A DNA stretch of 64,000 bases from Acanthochromis polyacanthus (lineage: Eukaryota; Chordata; Actinopteri; Pomacentridae), in NCBI RefSeq assembly GCF_021347895.1, contig NC_067120.1, positions 11,393,361-11,457,360 of the forward strand, written 5' to 3'. How positions within the stretch are numbered: position 1 is the first letter of the stretch; each line of letters starts with the position of its first letter. Below, piece by piece: positions 22,901 to 36,138 of the stretch. The position numbers were made by a program, and so were the translations under genes. Below the pieces are notes generated by a model, which saw only the letters and a list, made by a program, of their open reading frames with translations, had not been told where the DNA came from and searched no databases.

Positions 22901-25099
22901 CATGCAGTGTGGTGGTGGCAAGGTAGCAGAGACGCTGTGATTTTTAAATTTTTTTCAGTGTGTGGTTTGTTCCATTAGACACCTCTGAGGTCTGACATGC
23001 AATGCTCTAACCAAGTGTAACAGCTCCGTGTATATTTGCTGTATGTAAGAGAAATTATATACATGAATAGATGCATGAGTGAACAGACAAGCGCATGTAG
23101 ACACACACCTGCAAACACAAATCCTGACATTCTGATTATAAACCAGATTTATTGGCTGACCACTAGAAAGTGATTTAAGAAAAATGAAAGCTGTTTCGTC
23201 AGCAACATTTATCAATTTGTATTTTTTTCATTGAATTTATCATAAATTTAATGATCAATTGATCTCTCAATTTTTAAAAGAAACTTTAAATTGTGTACTC
23301 TAGGAGAGCCTACCCTGAATTAACACATGAAGTATTAACTTACATTGCATATGTAAAGGAGTTATCTGCATTGCAGCAACAAAAATATTTCCAATCTATT
23401 CTAAACTCATGTTTTGTGAGTTTCTTTTTTTAACATATGCTGTTTGTTTTAACTGTTGCAGTGTTGTTTCCATTACAGTGTCTTACTACTCTCTGCAATA
23501 GAACTATTGTAATAATGAAGAAAAGAAAACAAAGCCAACCTATTTCATAATCGACATTCAGTTAGCTGCTGGTATGGAGGGGAAAATGACTCATGTTAGT
23601 GTAACTGACACAGATCTGACACATCTGCCCACTAAGGTCAGGTAAACTGTGGAAACTGGAGGAAATGCTTTGGAATCCCGCAAATTCTTGAACAAAGGAT
23701 CACCAGTCATGACACTGATGGAGATCTTTGGGGAAAAAAAAGTTTAAAAGAGTCAATAGCAGATGGTCTAAGAGCCAGAAAAATGTTTGGTTTTGAGTTC
23801 AGTAACAATTAGTGTGGTGGCCAAGTTACTGTAAGTTTGCGACCTTTCTGTTATCCTAACAGTATCCATGAGCACCCAGCTACAGTATGAAAACATCCTG
23901 AGCTTTGCAGTCAGAAGTGTTTCCTCTGGCAGTATTAGCTCTATAGCAGCCTCTTGTTGCTTCACTGCAACTATGTAGACAGGCCTGACTGCTCTCCAAT
24001 CCAAACATGTCAGCCTCACCGTGTCTTTTCTGCAGGCACAAGGAGCCCTCTGTTTGTCACTAAGGAACAAACACATGCGTAGCAAAGGAAAGCCCTAACC
24101 TCGGCCTCTGGAGTGTGAGTCCTCTCAGTTTAAAGAGCACCTCAGCATGGCTAGCAGTTCCTTCCAGGAGGGACCTGGTTAGTGGCCAGGACCTGCGGAG
24201 CTCACAAGAGTCCCAGCAGAGCCCCACAGCCAGTGGCTGATGGGCAATGTGAGCGGGCCTGTCACACTCACCCTGGTTAAGGAGCAGCTGGGGGTCCAGT
24301 TCAAGCAGGGGGCTCTGCCCATGGATCAGATGCTGGCTTCTGTCTTTGTGACTCCATGCTGGTAACCTCATAAATGTTTCAGCGAAGTGCTGTGAGGTCT
24401 GCCTGGAGAGTCTGGCCTAATCCTGCACTCCTTGAGCCATGCTGCTTCACCTTGCCACAGAGACGCGACTTCTCATCGAGGGGCCCGAGATGTGGTCAAG
24501 CAGAAGCAGATATTGAACTTCCTGGGGGCTGCTTTCGTCTCCTCCCCCAGTGTATAGGAAGGCAGGTGGGATTAGAGCACTGGGGCATCCAGCCTCCTCT
24601 CCCTCTCTGACTGTTAACAATCTCTGTATCGAAATCCTGTCAGCCCAGTCCTTTGTGTCTTCCATTAGCATTTTGTTGTAGTGTGCATCTTGAATGGCTC
24701 GGTACTCTTCTGGAACCGCTCATTCTGGCAGACACTCTGTAAAAGGGGATACATCCAATACTAATGAGGCCTCTTTCATACTAAAACTACAGTGCATTGG
24801 CACTTTGGTCACTTTTCAGTTCTTGTTCATTTTTCCAACTCCATTTATTTGAATCATGACAAGAGGTTTGCTGTTGACAAAATGATATGAGGAATAATAC
24901 ATATGCGAGGAAAATATTTGCTTTGGTTATTTCTTTATCAGTTCATAAAAACAGCTACTACTGATTCAGTACGAAGTTACAGTATTGTGGCAATCAAGTG
25001 TTATTCATGCCCATTCAGCAGGGGTGTCTCTTTTCCTCCCTGTGGTCATTGACTTCGACTTGTAAAGCTTCCTGTTTCCGATAATTAAAGGTGAAGTGT

Positions 25100-25300
25100 G
25101 TGTGCAAGCGTGTGTGTAAATGAAAAGGAGGCAAGATCATGAGTATGTTGCTTAGCTATAGATTCTTCTATGTGAGCGCGGCGATAGCCTTTGCCCCGTA
25201 GAAAGCGCTAGATGCTGCTGCTGCCCACTCGCTGACTAAGTAAAGGCTACATTTGCATAATTATCTGTTTAATTGGTGGGCCACTGCCAGAATACAGACC
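25100..25300. promoter_or_regulatory. Octamer-containing CNE-like block
   Basis: An exact POU octamer ATTTGCAT (25251-25258) runs into AATTATC, then TGTTTAATTGGTGGG, in an otherwise unique segment. POU and homeodomain proteins bind such composite sites in developmental enhancers. A single octamer is weak evidence. Confidence 0.25.
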
Positions 25301-27029
25301 TTTTTTTGGTAAGCTGTGGAGTCCACACTAAATTTGTTACAAAGATATGGGGGAAGAGATTACAAAGCAGGCAAACTGCTAGCTCATGGGTTTCTTCTGC
25401 TTAACCTGATAATCGTTTGCGCTCATAAACTGCCCACGCACATTTTCACGAGATAATTTGTCAAATGGTTTTAAAACAACCATGTTGCTCTGAAGTGACA
25501 AGAGTATCCGCTGTGATTAGGGACTAAAAATAACATCTGGATTTTAGGATGAGGATGGAGCCCAGTAGCATTTACTGCAATATTCCCTGCAGTTAAACAT
25601 TTTTTCAATGCCAGACTCATCTCATTTGGGGTTTGTAAGCAGACAACTAATATCAATAGTTGATAACTGTCAATAATTGTGAATAGATGTGGACTTTGTA
25701 ATCGTTAAGGGGTTGTGTCTCTGCCGAGCAACAACACAGGATGGGGGTCCCATCTGCGTTTTACAGTTCAGTGACAGTGGAAAAGCATTAATGCCCCTCC
25801 CCCTTTCCTGAACGCCTCACATCCCCCCATCTCCATCCTGTTTTCATCTCCCAGGCTTCAGCTGCGGCCCTGTGAAATGCTCTACTGCTGAACAATTAAC
25901 TGAGAGACTGTGAACTATGATTGATGTAATTAATATTTTGTACAGAAGAAGTGGAAGAAGGATTGAGGGAAAAAAAAACACATAATGCTAATTTTAATTG
26001 AATCAATCCCTGGGAACAGGTCAGAGGAGCACGCTGAATTTATCTCTGCTATCCAATTCCCATTGGCCAGCGCAGACATAAAGGTGTGTGTGCGTGTGAT
26101 TTGTTTTTCTGAATAATGTCGTGGACACTGTGAACCTCCCTCTGAGAGACTGCATTCAAGTGTGCACTTATCTTTTCTCCTCATGCTGGCTCGGCGTAGT
26201 GGGAAATGCAGTATTTAGGAGGAACTGTGCGAGAGACTGTTGAATCAGTAACTTTGTTCCATATGACACTGCCTAAGCTCTGCAGGGTGTTGTGCTTTGG
26301 CATACAGTCTCAGATTCCCTCAGTGGCAAAGCTTGCGCTCACTCTGTGTGTAGGCTATCAGTGGTGGGTAGAGGGCTCCTTTGAAACTGACTATAGTACG
26401 AGTGTTTGTGCCCACTGCTGCTGGATTTGCTGCGCTGGGCAGCCTCTGATCAGCCTGAGCCTTGCCTGCAGAGAGCTGGCGCAGCCTCCAATCCTATTCT
26501 ATGTTCAAAGGTAAAGCAGACCTCTCATAGGCCCCGTCTTTGATGTGCTCTTCGACACCAGAGTCATATCTCTACCACTGCACATCTCCTGACAGACAAC
26601 AAGAGCCAGTCCAAGGGAAGGAAGAAAAAAAAAATTAATTTGGAAGTCACAATTCATTTCTACAGACATGGTTCATATTGAGTCACGGGCCCGTTTCTTG
26701 AGCCTGTTGGTATTATTTACGAGAAGAGAACAACAACGGCAGCACAAAGTGGAGAATTAAAAGGGCTGCTGCATTTAAGCCTCCAGTGCTGGTTGGTTGA
26801 GAAGCTGAGCCAGGATTAGCAGTAGAACAATGGTTTCCTCACAATGAGCATCCTCCATATAGCACATCGCTGTATCTGCTGCAGATGGAAGGCTCACCTA
26901 TAAGCATTGGAACGAGACTGAATTTACCATTTTTCATCAAATTCTGGGTTTAAATGACTAAAGTAACACGTTATGTATCATTTAATCTGAAACAAAGTCT
27001 CTGGCAAAACCTCACAGCGCCTCTTTTAT

Positions 27030-27150
27030 GGCATTTAAATGAGCTGAAAATAATGCAAATCATCTCAGCAAGGGGTTAAATTTAACATCACGCTGCTTGT
27101 TACGCGGTTTTCCAACGACAGGGCATAGAACAAATGAAATCAAATTTATT
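27030..27150. promoter_or_regulatory. CNE-like block with inverted octamer
   Basis: ATGCAAAT (27053-27060) follows GCATTTAAATGAGCTG, and unique non-repetitive sequence continues to about 27150. Resembles conserved fish non-coding elements in texture only. Confidence 0.2.
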
Positions 27151-29544
27151 TTGGCACAAGAGGTATATGACCACCATTGCATCTCTGAGGAGTATCTGTC
27201 TTAATGATTTATACCACCACAAAGACCTCTGAGAATTAGCAGTTGAGGGTGATATTCACGGCGTCGTTTCTCTGTTGCAAATGAGTGTCCCTTGGATGCC
27301 TAATAGGAAGAAGAGGAGCTGAGAAAAGTGAGGAGGCGCCCCTTTGCTGCCTTGTTAGTAAAATTATATCTGTCTTTAGAAAAGGGGATTATGCTCCCTG
27401 GTTTCCAGTTTACTGAGGAGTTAGCCTAAACATTTCGGTTTGGGTTTTGAGAGCTATCACCTCAGTCTTGAGGCTGAGTAACTCTGGGCTTGAGGTAGTG
27501 AGTCAGTGTTCCAAGGTTTATTTATTATTGGTTGTCATGAACACAAACCAGAGGCCATTGAATAGACACAGGGAAACACCCATGACTGTTCAGCTTGGAT
27601 AAAGTCAGCTGTGATTGTACAGCGGTGATGATGAATACGCTGCAGATAAATTTACATTCACGTACAATCAGTGGATTTGCTTTCAGATTCCTCGGGGTAA
27701 TATATTTACTGGCTTTGCATACACACAGTAATCAGGGTGGGTGTCAGTTTCCATCTACCCCATACTCATTGTAAATGCTTACCTTGCTTGCTGCTAGACA
27801 AGTTGACACGCTGGGCTTGTCTGAAGGCTCAAGCATCACAAGGGAGATTTTGAAAGAGAAAGAGATTTGCTGCCTGCCACACCCATGCTCTTTGGTGCTG
27901 TGTGAAAAAACTACAGTTTTGATGTGGAAAAACACCTTGAAAAGCAGCAGTTAATCCCCTGTGATAAACTCTTTGTCAGCTGTTCATGTTACAGGAACAG
28001 TCGAGAGAATCCTATCCTTACACAAGCACACCATAGTCAGGATTATAGCCGGTTTTGTTTGCACATTTGACAAAAGATTGAAATAGATCCTTGTGAATGA
28101 ATGGGTTGTGCCAAAATGGATGCTCGAGTGAAAATATCTTCCATTTGATCTTAGGAATCGCATGTAGAATACAGAGATGGTTTGCGACAATTACAGGACC
28201 GTATGGATGTGACAACCTCTCTGTTTAAAGTCATGTCATTGCTGTTTGCACCCAAACATCATGTGCATGTTTGTGACATGTTTCCATGTTTGTGTCAGGA
28301 TTCCTCTTCAGATATTCAGAGCGACTTCCATCTGTGCTGGTCACCACCAGCATGCAGAGTGCGCTGGTGCCACTCAGGATTTAGGTATTTGAATGTTAAG
28401 AATGGCAGACACTAAATAGCTTTCAGGCATTTATCTCACCAATAGCGCAGTTCACAGCTAGCTGTAGCTGTTTATTAGCATATATGTGATACTGACAATC
28501 ATTTGACACATGTTCATTTGTTGAATGCCAGCAATCATTATTGCCTCTTTCCATTCTACACCTTTGAGAGTAGAGCAGTATCTGATCAGCTCTAAACAGG
28601 TAAATTCAGTTGTAGTCTGGTGTAATTGTAGTGAGCTATGACAACTTGACATGCACCTGGAAGGGTAGCTATATGCTGTAGTGAAGTCCAGTTAAAATAT
28701 TCTACACTAATCGGCTAGTTCAGCTGGGCTTTATTTAACCATCACTCCATTCAAAATCAAACACAATAGGAAAATTGCCAAACTGTGTTACTTTATAATG
28801 CCTGTTGTGTTTCTGCATATATGGAATCACCACATACATCGAGAAACTTTATCCTCTTTTGCAGAAAAATGACGACATGAGTAGAGCCATACGAATGTTT
28901 CAGCAATGACATTGTGATGTGTGCACACCCAATAGTCACGTTACATTTCCTGCAATGTAAAGCAATTTAACACAATGGATCATGCTACAAGCTTTCTGCT
29001 GCTTGTTAGAAAAAATAAACTTGTATTCTATTTTCCATCGCTAATCTACAACACAAGTTTGTCTGATTTAATTTAGATGGTTTTGGATACAGAGTTTTAT
29101 CTTAATTTACAAGACATTCTTGCTCCACAAGTGCACAACAGCAACAAAAAAGCAATCACTAGTTGTAGGTTTAATATTAGTCATCACCCATTTGGCTTCC
29201 ACTAATCAAGTGAATATCATCAAACTGTGTTACTGAAAATGCTTTGTTCATAGGAAGCTCTGCTCTTAGAAGACAATTCATGTGGATAAAATCAGTTGGT
29301 TAAAACTTGAGAAAATCTTTCATTAGAATACCTTATTTCACTCTTTCCTAAATAGGTTTTGGTCATACACATGGATTAGTTAGTGCAATGAGGTAACTGA
29401 GTGGGAAGACTAGAAGCTTCTCTTTGCACAGAGCTAATCTAAATGCATGTAAGGCATTTAGAGAAAATCTGTAAATTTTCTATTGATGATCATGTATTTA
29501 GCAGGTGAAGTTTTTGGTACCGTTTTATCTATATTTTCCATCCA

Positions 29545-29609
29545 ACGTGCTTTTTTTCCCCACACTGTCTGGCTCAGATAGTCTCAATGAGTGTGGGGCA
29601 AAAGCACGT
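29545..29609. repeat. Long hairpin-forming inverted repeat
   Basis: The arm at 545-566 of this kilobase (29545-29566: ACGTGC, T7, CCCCACACT) pairs with AGTGTGGGGCAAAAGCACGT at 29590-29609. Nineteen positions pair, with a TTT-versus-C internal mismatch and a 23-base loop. It lies at one end of the repeat described at 29545-29803. Confidence 0.8.
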
Positions 29610-29803
29610 TAGGGTGGACTTTGACGCGGGGGGGCCTCTTGCCCCATACTTTTCACTAGCCGAGCTGCTAGCTGAGCTGCTAAGCTGCCTGCCTGGCTAA
29701 ATGCTGGAGCTATGTCGAAAATTCATTTCTCCATCACTCACATGTATGAAATTACATATGGAAACAGACCCCAGGTTGAAAAAACCCGAAGTTCCCCTTT
29801 AAC
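29545..29803 (-). mobile_element. Non-autonomous interspersed repeat ending in TTAAAGGGGAACTTCGGG
   Basis: Read on the minus strand, the unit begins TTAAAGGGGAACTTCGGG (from 29803 downward), continues through an AGCTNAGC-rich tract (AGCTTAGCAGCTCAGCTAGC), and reaches the hairpin at 29545-29609. I remember this arrangement from repeats scattered through percomorph genomes. TTAA at the end hints at a Kolobok or piggyBac-type element, but the far terminus was not located. The strand is given for the AAAGGGG-first orientation. Confidence 0.5.
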
Positions 29804-30352
29804 TGTGACGGATGGGCTAATCATGACATTATCATGACACTTAAACTCTCCCTAGTCATTCTAGAGTGGTTCATTCTTTCCAAATAGTTTTTCAAGTAAT
29901 CCAATGAAATTTTTCATATCGCTTTGCATATCTCAGACAACAAATATCTCAATATTATTTATATCCAACATTGTGAAGCACAAGACCGATGGTTTAAAGA
30001 ATCTGTGTCTGTGTTGTCACTTGTAGCTCTCTAAATGAACTTGAAGGATGGGCTTGCTTGTTTGTTTTTGATTGTTGCCACATTAAAACATGCCTAATTT
30101 GTCTAAAAATGCAAGTCTGATAAGTGCAGAAATTAAATAGTTATCAAGCAATGATCGCAGCTAACTGTAATACACGCACAGTTGATGCCCTTTGACTGGC
30201 TATAGGAGTGAAAGGAGTTTGTTCTCATAGATACCGATTGATTAACCAAAGACTGTTGAACAGCTTTTTCATTTTTATTATTGTTTATCCAATATGGTAT
30301 TTCACTGTAGGCTTTCACAGCTGGCAATAGTAACAAAGTGTATGTGCTTTAA

Positions 30353-30617
30353 GGTGCAGTGAAAAATGAGAACATAACATGCCAAAATGTAGTTACACTC
30401 CTTGAGGGCAAAGTTAATATTGGACACATTTATCAGGTGGACAAAAACACAACTCCAAATTAACGTTAATGCTGCTCTTTGTCTGCTGGATGTGTAAATA
30501 ACCGATTGCTTGCTACCACGCTTTCCATATCTGCTTTATAAAGTGATTATATGGCAATGATTCGTTTGCACCTTAGTCTGCTACTCCCAAGTGGCAAAGA
30601 AATCTATTATTGCAGCT
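30353..30617. mobile_element. TTAA-flanked MITE-like element
   Basis: TTAA stands at both edges (30349-30352 and 30618-30621). Inside, the left end GGTGCAGTGAAAA and the right end, read inward, AGCTGCAATAATAG share TGCARTRA as a short imperfect inverted repeat. At 265 bp with no coding frame it fits a Kolobok or piggyBac-type MITE. The TTAAAGGTGCA start is, from memory, very frequent in teleost genomes. Confidence 0.5.
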
Positions 30618-30621
30618 TTAA

Positions 30622-33600
30622 TATCTTTGTAGTGCAGCAATAACCACAAATTGCCCACAACACTCAGAGTAGCTGAGAATTGTTAATGGAAATATCAGTT
30701 CAGGGTTTTAGGGAGAAGCTGTAGGTTTTTTAACTTATCTTGAGTGCAGTTAGATTTTTCTGTGAATCTAGTGGTCTTTGTAAATTCAGCAACTCCAAGA
30801 AATGACCACTCGAAATAGTAAAGGATGTTTCAGTCTAACAGTGATCACTGCACTTATTTTCAACATAAGTCAATATAAATTTAATGTTCACTCTTCCCCT
30901 GTGTGTGCTTTTTGATATATCCAGTTTGTTTATGTGTGCATGAGTGTATGAGTCTGATTACGTTGTTTTTGCATTCAGTATATTTTCATGATTCATCCAA
31001 AAATGGTGATGAAAATTAGATATGCAGGTTTGTCTCACTGACTCACCGGCATGCATTTTTTATGCTCGGCAATCATCATAACAGCAAATAATGTACAAAG
31101 TTACCCCTCTACTGCATCTCCTCCATCTATTTTATTACCTTATAATCTCCTGGACAGAGTGGAGCTTTGCAGCGACCAGCGCATTTAAACCCATTGGAAC
31201 CAATTGTAGGAGAAAGGCTGTCTTGGGATGCCCTCATTGGAGAGAAGCTAGGCTCATTAGTTAAATCCCCACCGTGGGCTAATACAGCCCTCTAGGAGTG
31301 AAGGAGAGAGGGGGAGAGAAGAAGACATTTCTTTGACTCCTTCTCAGGGGTTTCTTTCCCACATTTTCTTGCATGCATCAGCAGCTAAGAAGGTGATGCA
31401 CGTCGCCGGTTTTAAAGCCGCCTTCAGCGCTCTTTTGAAGCCCTTCATTGGGGGTTTCACAGACCAGGATGCTGCACTGATGGTCAGATGTAATGAATCT
31501 ATCATGATCATATCACTGGTGTTGCTATGGCATTTTAGAACAAATGTTGGAGAAAAAAAAAGTCTCTTAATGAACTTTCAAGTGACCTTGTTGGGCCCAG
31601 AAAATTACTGACACCGAGCAAAATAATCCATAAGTGCTTCAAAATGAGGCATACACATGCATGCAATCTGACCTTTTCCATTAGTAAGTGAGAGTAAAAC
31701 TCTTGTTTTGTTCATAATGATTGGGGAACTGGAGGCCACAATGCAGGCAGGTCCCCACTTAACCAGAATTTATCTTTTTGGCAGTAAGAGGAGGGGTTTT
31801 GAGTGCTGTTATCTATGGCCTCCCCCTTGAACAAGTAAACAGCCCATTTATTATTAACTCAGGTTTAAGGTAGAGCATTAATCCTCTCTGACAGTTTGCC
31901 TACTTGTTAAGGCAGCCAGTTCTTCCTCCACAGCAGATGGCTTTCAGCTGCTGTTACTCTACAACGCAGGCCCACTAGATAAGAGAGAACGCTCCAAAGT
32001 TTGTGCTGCAATTGTCTGCGTCTGCAAAGAGTTAATGTAAGGCAATTACACTTATCAGTTTTTAAGGTGTAACTGTTATAACTGGCAAAATCACGATACC
32101 GCAGAGACTGTTCATCAAAGAGCCCTGTCACATGTGTAATTCATTGTGTGGATTTTCAACAGCTCCTCACAGATATTTCATCTCCAGCTGAGGCAGTAAT
32201 AAATGATTTTTGGTCAACTGAAATATTCACTTCGAGAACACTTCATCATAAATTTCAGACATTGAACCTGGCTGTAATGCTCCCCCATTGCATGACATAA
32301 AGTTTGGCCCCTTCCTCACTTTCCCCGCTGTTAATGTTGATAATTGCACAAGAGCTCCTGTAGAGCCAGCTGTTGAAGTTGTCCTGACTTGAACTTGCAG
32401 ACTGAGTCACCCCGAGTCTGCCTCGTCGGTTTCCTCTTCAACTTGTCTGCACAAAATCCCTTTTACGGTGGAACGCCAGAATGATGTGACATGCCTCGAT
32501 TCAACAATGCAAGGTTGTTCGGTAAAGATACATGTTCTACCCAGAGTATAATAGAGGAAAGGTCTGAAGCCTTGCTCCCCTATTCTCATTCAACCCTACA
32601 CTTCAGCAGTAGTGTAAACACTGACTGAACGTTGGTACATACTGGGCTGACTTTGTGGTTAGAATGAGGCAGTTTTGTGTAGATTATGAGGGCTGCCTTT
32701 CTTTTTTTTCAATCACTAAGTATGGCTAGACCTCAAAATGGGGAAATTCTATCAGCAGACAGGTTAAAAAGGGAATGCAGACTTCAGGAAGGGGATATCT
32801 GTTTGGTCTCTATCAACACTGTAGCACATGAATCAATGGAAGCCTGTGGGAATCAAGTGTGAAGCTGGGAGAGAAACAGCCGAGGGAGGGAGGGAGTACT
32901 TTCGAACTTGAAGGCCCTGTCCTTTTTTTGAGTAGTGGTAGCCCTCCCTGTGTGACAGTGCAAGTCCTCTGTGAGGAGAAAAAATGTCCCCCTCTTTGCT
33001 CGTGAGAGTGTCGACAGAGCTGACAGCAGAACTAATACTGGTAATTTATAGCTTGAAACAAAAGACAGGCACTGCAAATATCTGTGAACTATATCTGTCT
33101 TGTCTTTGATTTCTTCAGCATCTGGTTCACAGTTTTTCCAGCATTTTGTTTGCTTTAGTGACATAAGGCATGCAGCAAAATGATCAAAGTGTGTCACTGT
33201 AGAGAAACGTAAACAATTTACATTCTCACTTGATAAATCCTGAGCAGGCCTGGCTGTAATGGAATAACCGAATGGGATAAAAGTATGCAGTTACAGTATT
33301 TCTCCAGAATATCTGTACACTTTTGTCTCAAGTATCCATACATTTTTTTTTTTTAATTTCAAACAAGGCACACAGCAGTAGGGACTAGAATAAAGAAATT
33401 GTTTTAATGAACGCAGCTCTAATTCCCTCTTCGTCACTGATTATGAAGGAGGAAATGTATCCGACCACTGCTGAGATAAATCAGCAGGCATAAAGAGCCG
33501 CATGAATTACGACATGAAGATAATTCTGTCATTCTTTCGGCTGTTTCACACATTCTTTTCTACTCTGTTGGTTTTAGAGGAAGAACGTGAATGTTACACA

Positions 33601-36090
33601 ATAGAATATCTGGTTCAATTAAGCAACTTTTTCCAACTGAAATGTACTTTCTCTAAGCCACTAAAACACTTGAATACTGCCATATTCAGCATTCATGCCA
33701 TGGCAAATATAGAGGATTGTCTTGTACAAACACTTTCACCCAAAATTGGGTCTTTTCCAAGATTTGAAGTTATTCATTCAGAAGTGCCTTGGTATTGGAA
33801 GCGCACGGAGAAGGAAAGGAAAGATTTGTTGGAATCATCAGCTATCCAAATGAAATGGAATATCTTATTTTGTGGGCATGCTTAATTTGGATTAACCATA
33901 TGAAAGCAATTTAACGGAGGCTTCCATTTACAGGGATGGCGGGAACAGAAAATGTCAATTTAACTGTTACCACTGGAAAGTATGAAATAAGACTGAGTCT
34001 TGTAACCACACTCTGCTCCTATTTCATCGCAGTGTGTGTGTGAGTGTGTGTTAGTGTCTGTGTGTGTGTGTCAGTCTGAAGCTGTCTGTCCCTGTCTGCA
34101 CGGAGCACAGAGTCTGCTCTAATGTCACCAGCAAGGTCACATTGAAGGCACGACACCCTCTCATTCAGCTTCAGGTTTTACACCAAGCAGCCCTCAGCAG
34201 CCAGAGTCACACTCCACAGCTAAAAAGTGGATGAGTGTTTCTGTTTGTGTGTGCATGTGTGTGCTTTTTTTAAAGCAAGAGGAAAAGAGAACCTGCATTT
34301 GCAGATTGTATACACAACAAATGTGACACAGTGACACTGTGTGTGCAAGCAAGACAAAGACTGTTTACATGCATACCAGCGCACACTTACATCTGATGAT
34401 GCTTCTCATAACCTCAGACTCAAACTGTGATTCTGAGTTTATGTAGCGTGGCAGCTCGCCACGGTGAGATCATTACCCACCGTGCTAAATATATTCGTCA
34501 AATAATTGTATTTATACTGCAAATGGCCTGTTTCAGTGAGGAGGCAGGCAGGACAGCTACAGCTGCGGCCTGGTAAATGTGTGATGCGGTTGCGTGCCAC
34601 AGACGAGGCATTTCCTCATCATCACCTCAGATTCACCTCAGCTGCTCGGTCAGACCAGACATCTGAGTAGCAGCGACTTGAGAGGCGCCTGTAGACATAA
34701 AACTGCAGGTAGCAACGCATGAGCAATAATTAACTAGTAAACAGAAGGTGTAATTAGCAGTTAATAGTTATTGATTTCAAATGATATTTTAATGAGTGAA
34801 AAATGCCCATCACAAATGGCAAGAATTCAAACGAGAGAGTATTTTTAATTACAGAATATGAGTGTTTTTCTCTCATTTTAATAAGATGACAAATCACTGC
34901 TGCACTATTATGTAAAAACATTGTTAGTGTATGGACCTGTGTGACCCCTGATGTGTAAATTCTTTACCTTCAAACCCAAAAGTGATATTTTAAGGGGATA
35001 TACTCAGAAGATATTTTTGTGCAATAAGAGCCAGCTGCAGTCAGCTTAGTTGTGTCTATCAAACGTGGGAATTCAAAGCACAGTGGTGGGAAATATCAGT
35101 GTCACACAGGTAGTGGATAAATTTGGTGAACACAAGGTCAGCATCATCCTTTGAATTGTACTACTTCACTTCAAAAGTAAAAGCTAATCTCTCACATTTT
35201 CTTAATGTTAACATATTACCCAGAAAAGTGCAAAGCCAACAGTGTGTTGATCTGACTTCCAGCTGTCTGTCCAGCTTCAACTCCATTACTTCATACAGAA
35301 GGAGTGCATCTTTGCAAAGGGGCTACAAATATATACTTTCAGCTTCAAAAACTAATTTTCTTTAACAGCCGAGTGCTTCGTTATTGTTTTTTCTCTTTTG
35401 CAGAACATCACTAAAACCCTTTAAGACTACTGTAGCCTCGATGTTATGAAGGAAATGGGACCAGCTCAGGGGAAGGAAACAGGAATCTCAACATACAGCA
35501 CATTACATCCTGCGTCAAGACAAATATTGCACTGCATATTGTACCTTTAGGCGAAAAAATGAAAAATGTTACTATGACAGTGGCTTAGTTATTTTATATA
35601 TTGCAGTGCAGGTGGTGCTCATTCAGGGCACAATTTTGCAATGAAATATACGAGAAGTTTTGGTAGCTACTCATAATCTGCAGATGGAAACAAAATACAA
35701 GACGTAAATTTAACATCATGCTAAAAGGATTAAAAATGAGAACCTTTCCTCCATTATCCGAATTTAGGCTTTTTCCTGTACAGCATAAAAACGTCACCTA
35801 ATGGTTAGCATTCCTATTAAGAATTTTAATACTAAAAGTTAAATATCATGCTCTTTACAAAGACAGGCCCGTGTCCTTCAGCTCTTGCAGCTTACTCATC
35901 CAAATCAACACTCCACAGCCACTGAGTGCATTAGAGTGTCGGCTGTACATGTGTGAATGTGTCAGGAGAGATAGAGACTGAATTTGTGAGGCAGGGTGCA
36001 TAAATGTGTGACACCAAGTGTGAGCGTACATGTGTGAGAGTGAAAAGGTAGAGAGGATGCATGTGTTTCAGTGTTCAGCTTGTCTATGTA
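30622..36090. other. Non-coding stretch, no gene seen
   Basis: No recognisable gene. The 127-codon plus frame at 33502-33885 and the 114-codon minus frame at 32853-33197 have no family resemblance or splice support. Interrupted GT tracts occur at 34031-34072 and 34240-34263. A unique block at 34440-34880 is noted separately. Confidence 0.5.
34440..34880. promoter_or_regulatory. CNE-like block
   Basis: Includes ACCGTGCTAAATATATTCGT, AGCAATAATTAACTAGTAAA, GGTGTAATTAGCAGTTAATA and TTTTAATGAGTG: repeated TAATTA-type homeodomain cores in a unique segment free of simple repeats. No coding frame. Enhancer function is inferred, not shown. Confidence 0.28.

Positions 36091-36097
<7 letters not shown>

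Positions 36098-36134
<37 letters not shown>
36098..36134. repeat. GT microsatellite
   Basis: About 18 uninterrupted GT units, followed by CGCGTGTGTGGG. It generates artificial Val/Cys-rich open frames on the plus strand. Confidence 0.95.

Positions 36135-36138
<4 letters not shown>

Larger units (their letters stand above)
20101..29540. other. Non-coding stretch, no gene seen
   Basis: Long gene-free region. Noticed within it: a complex block at 20560-20800; an open but unassigned frame at 24183-24362; ATTTGCATAATTATC at 25251-25265; ATTTAAATGAGC and ATGCAAAT at 27033-27060; and unique GC-richer patches at 24070-24660 and 26200-26520. None of the 60-105-codon frames resembles a protein family. 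Confidence 0.5.
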
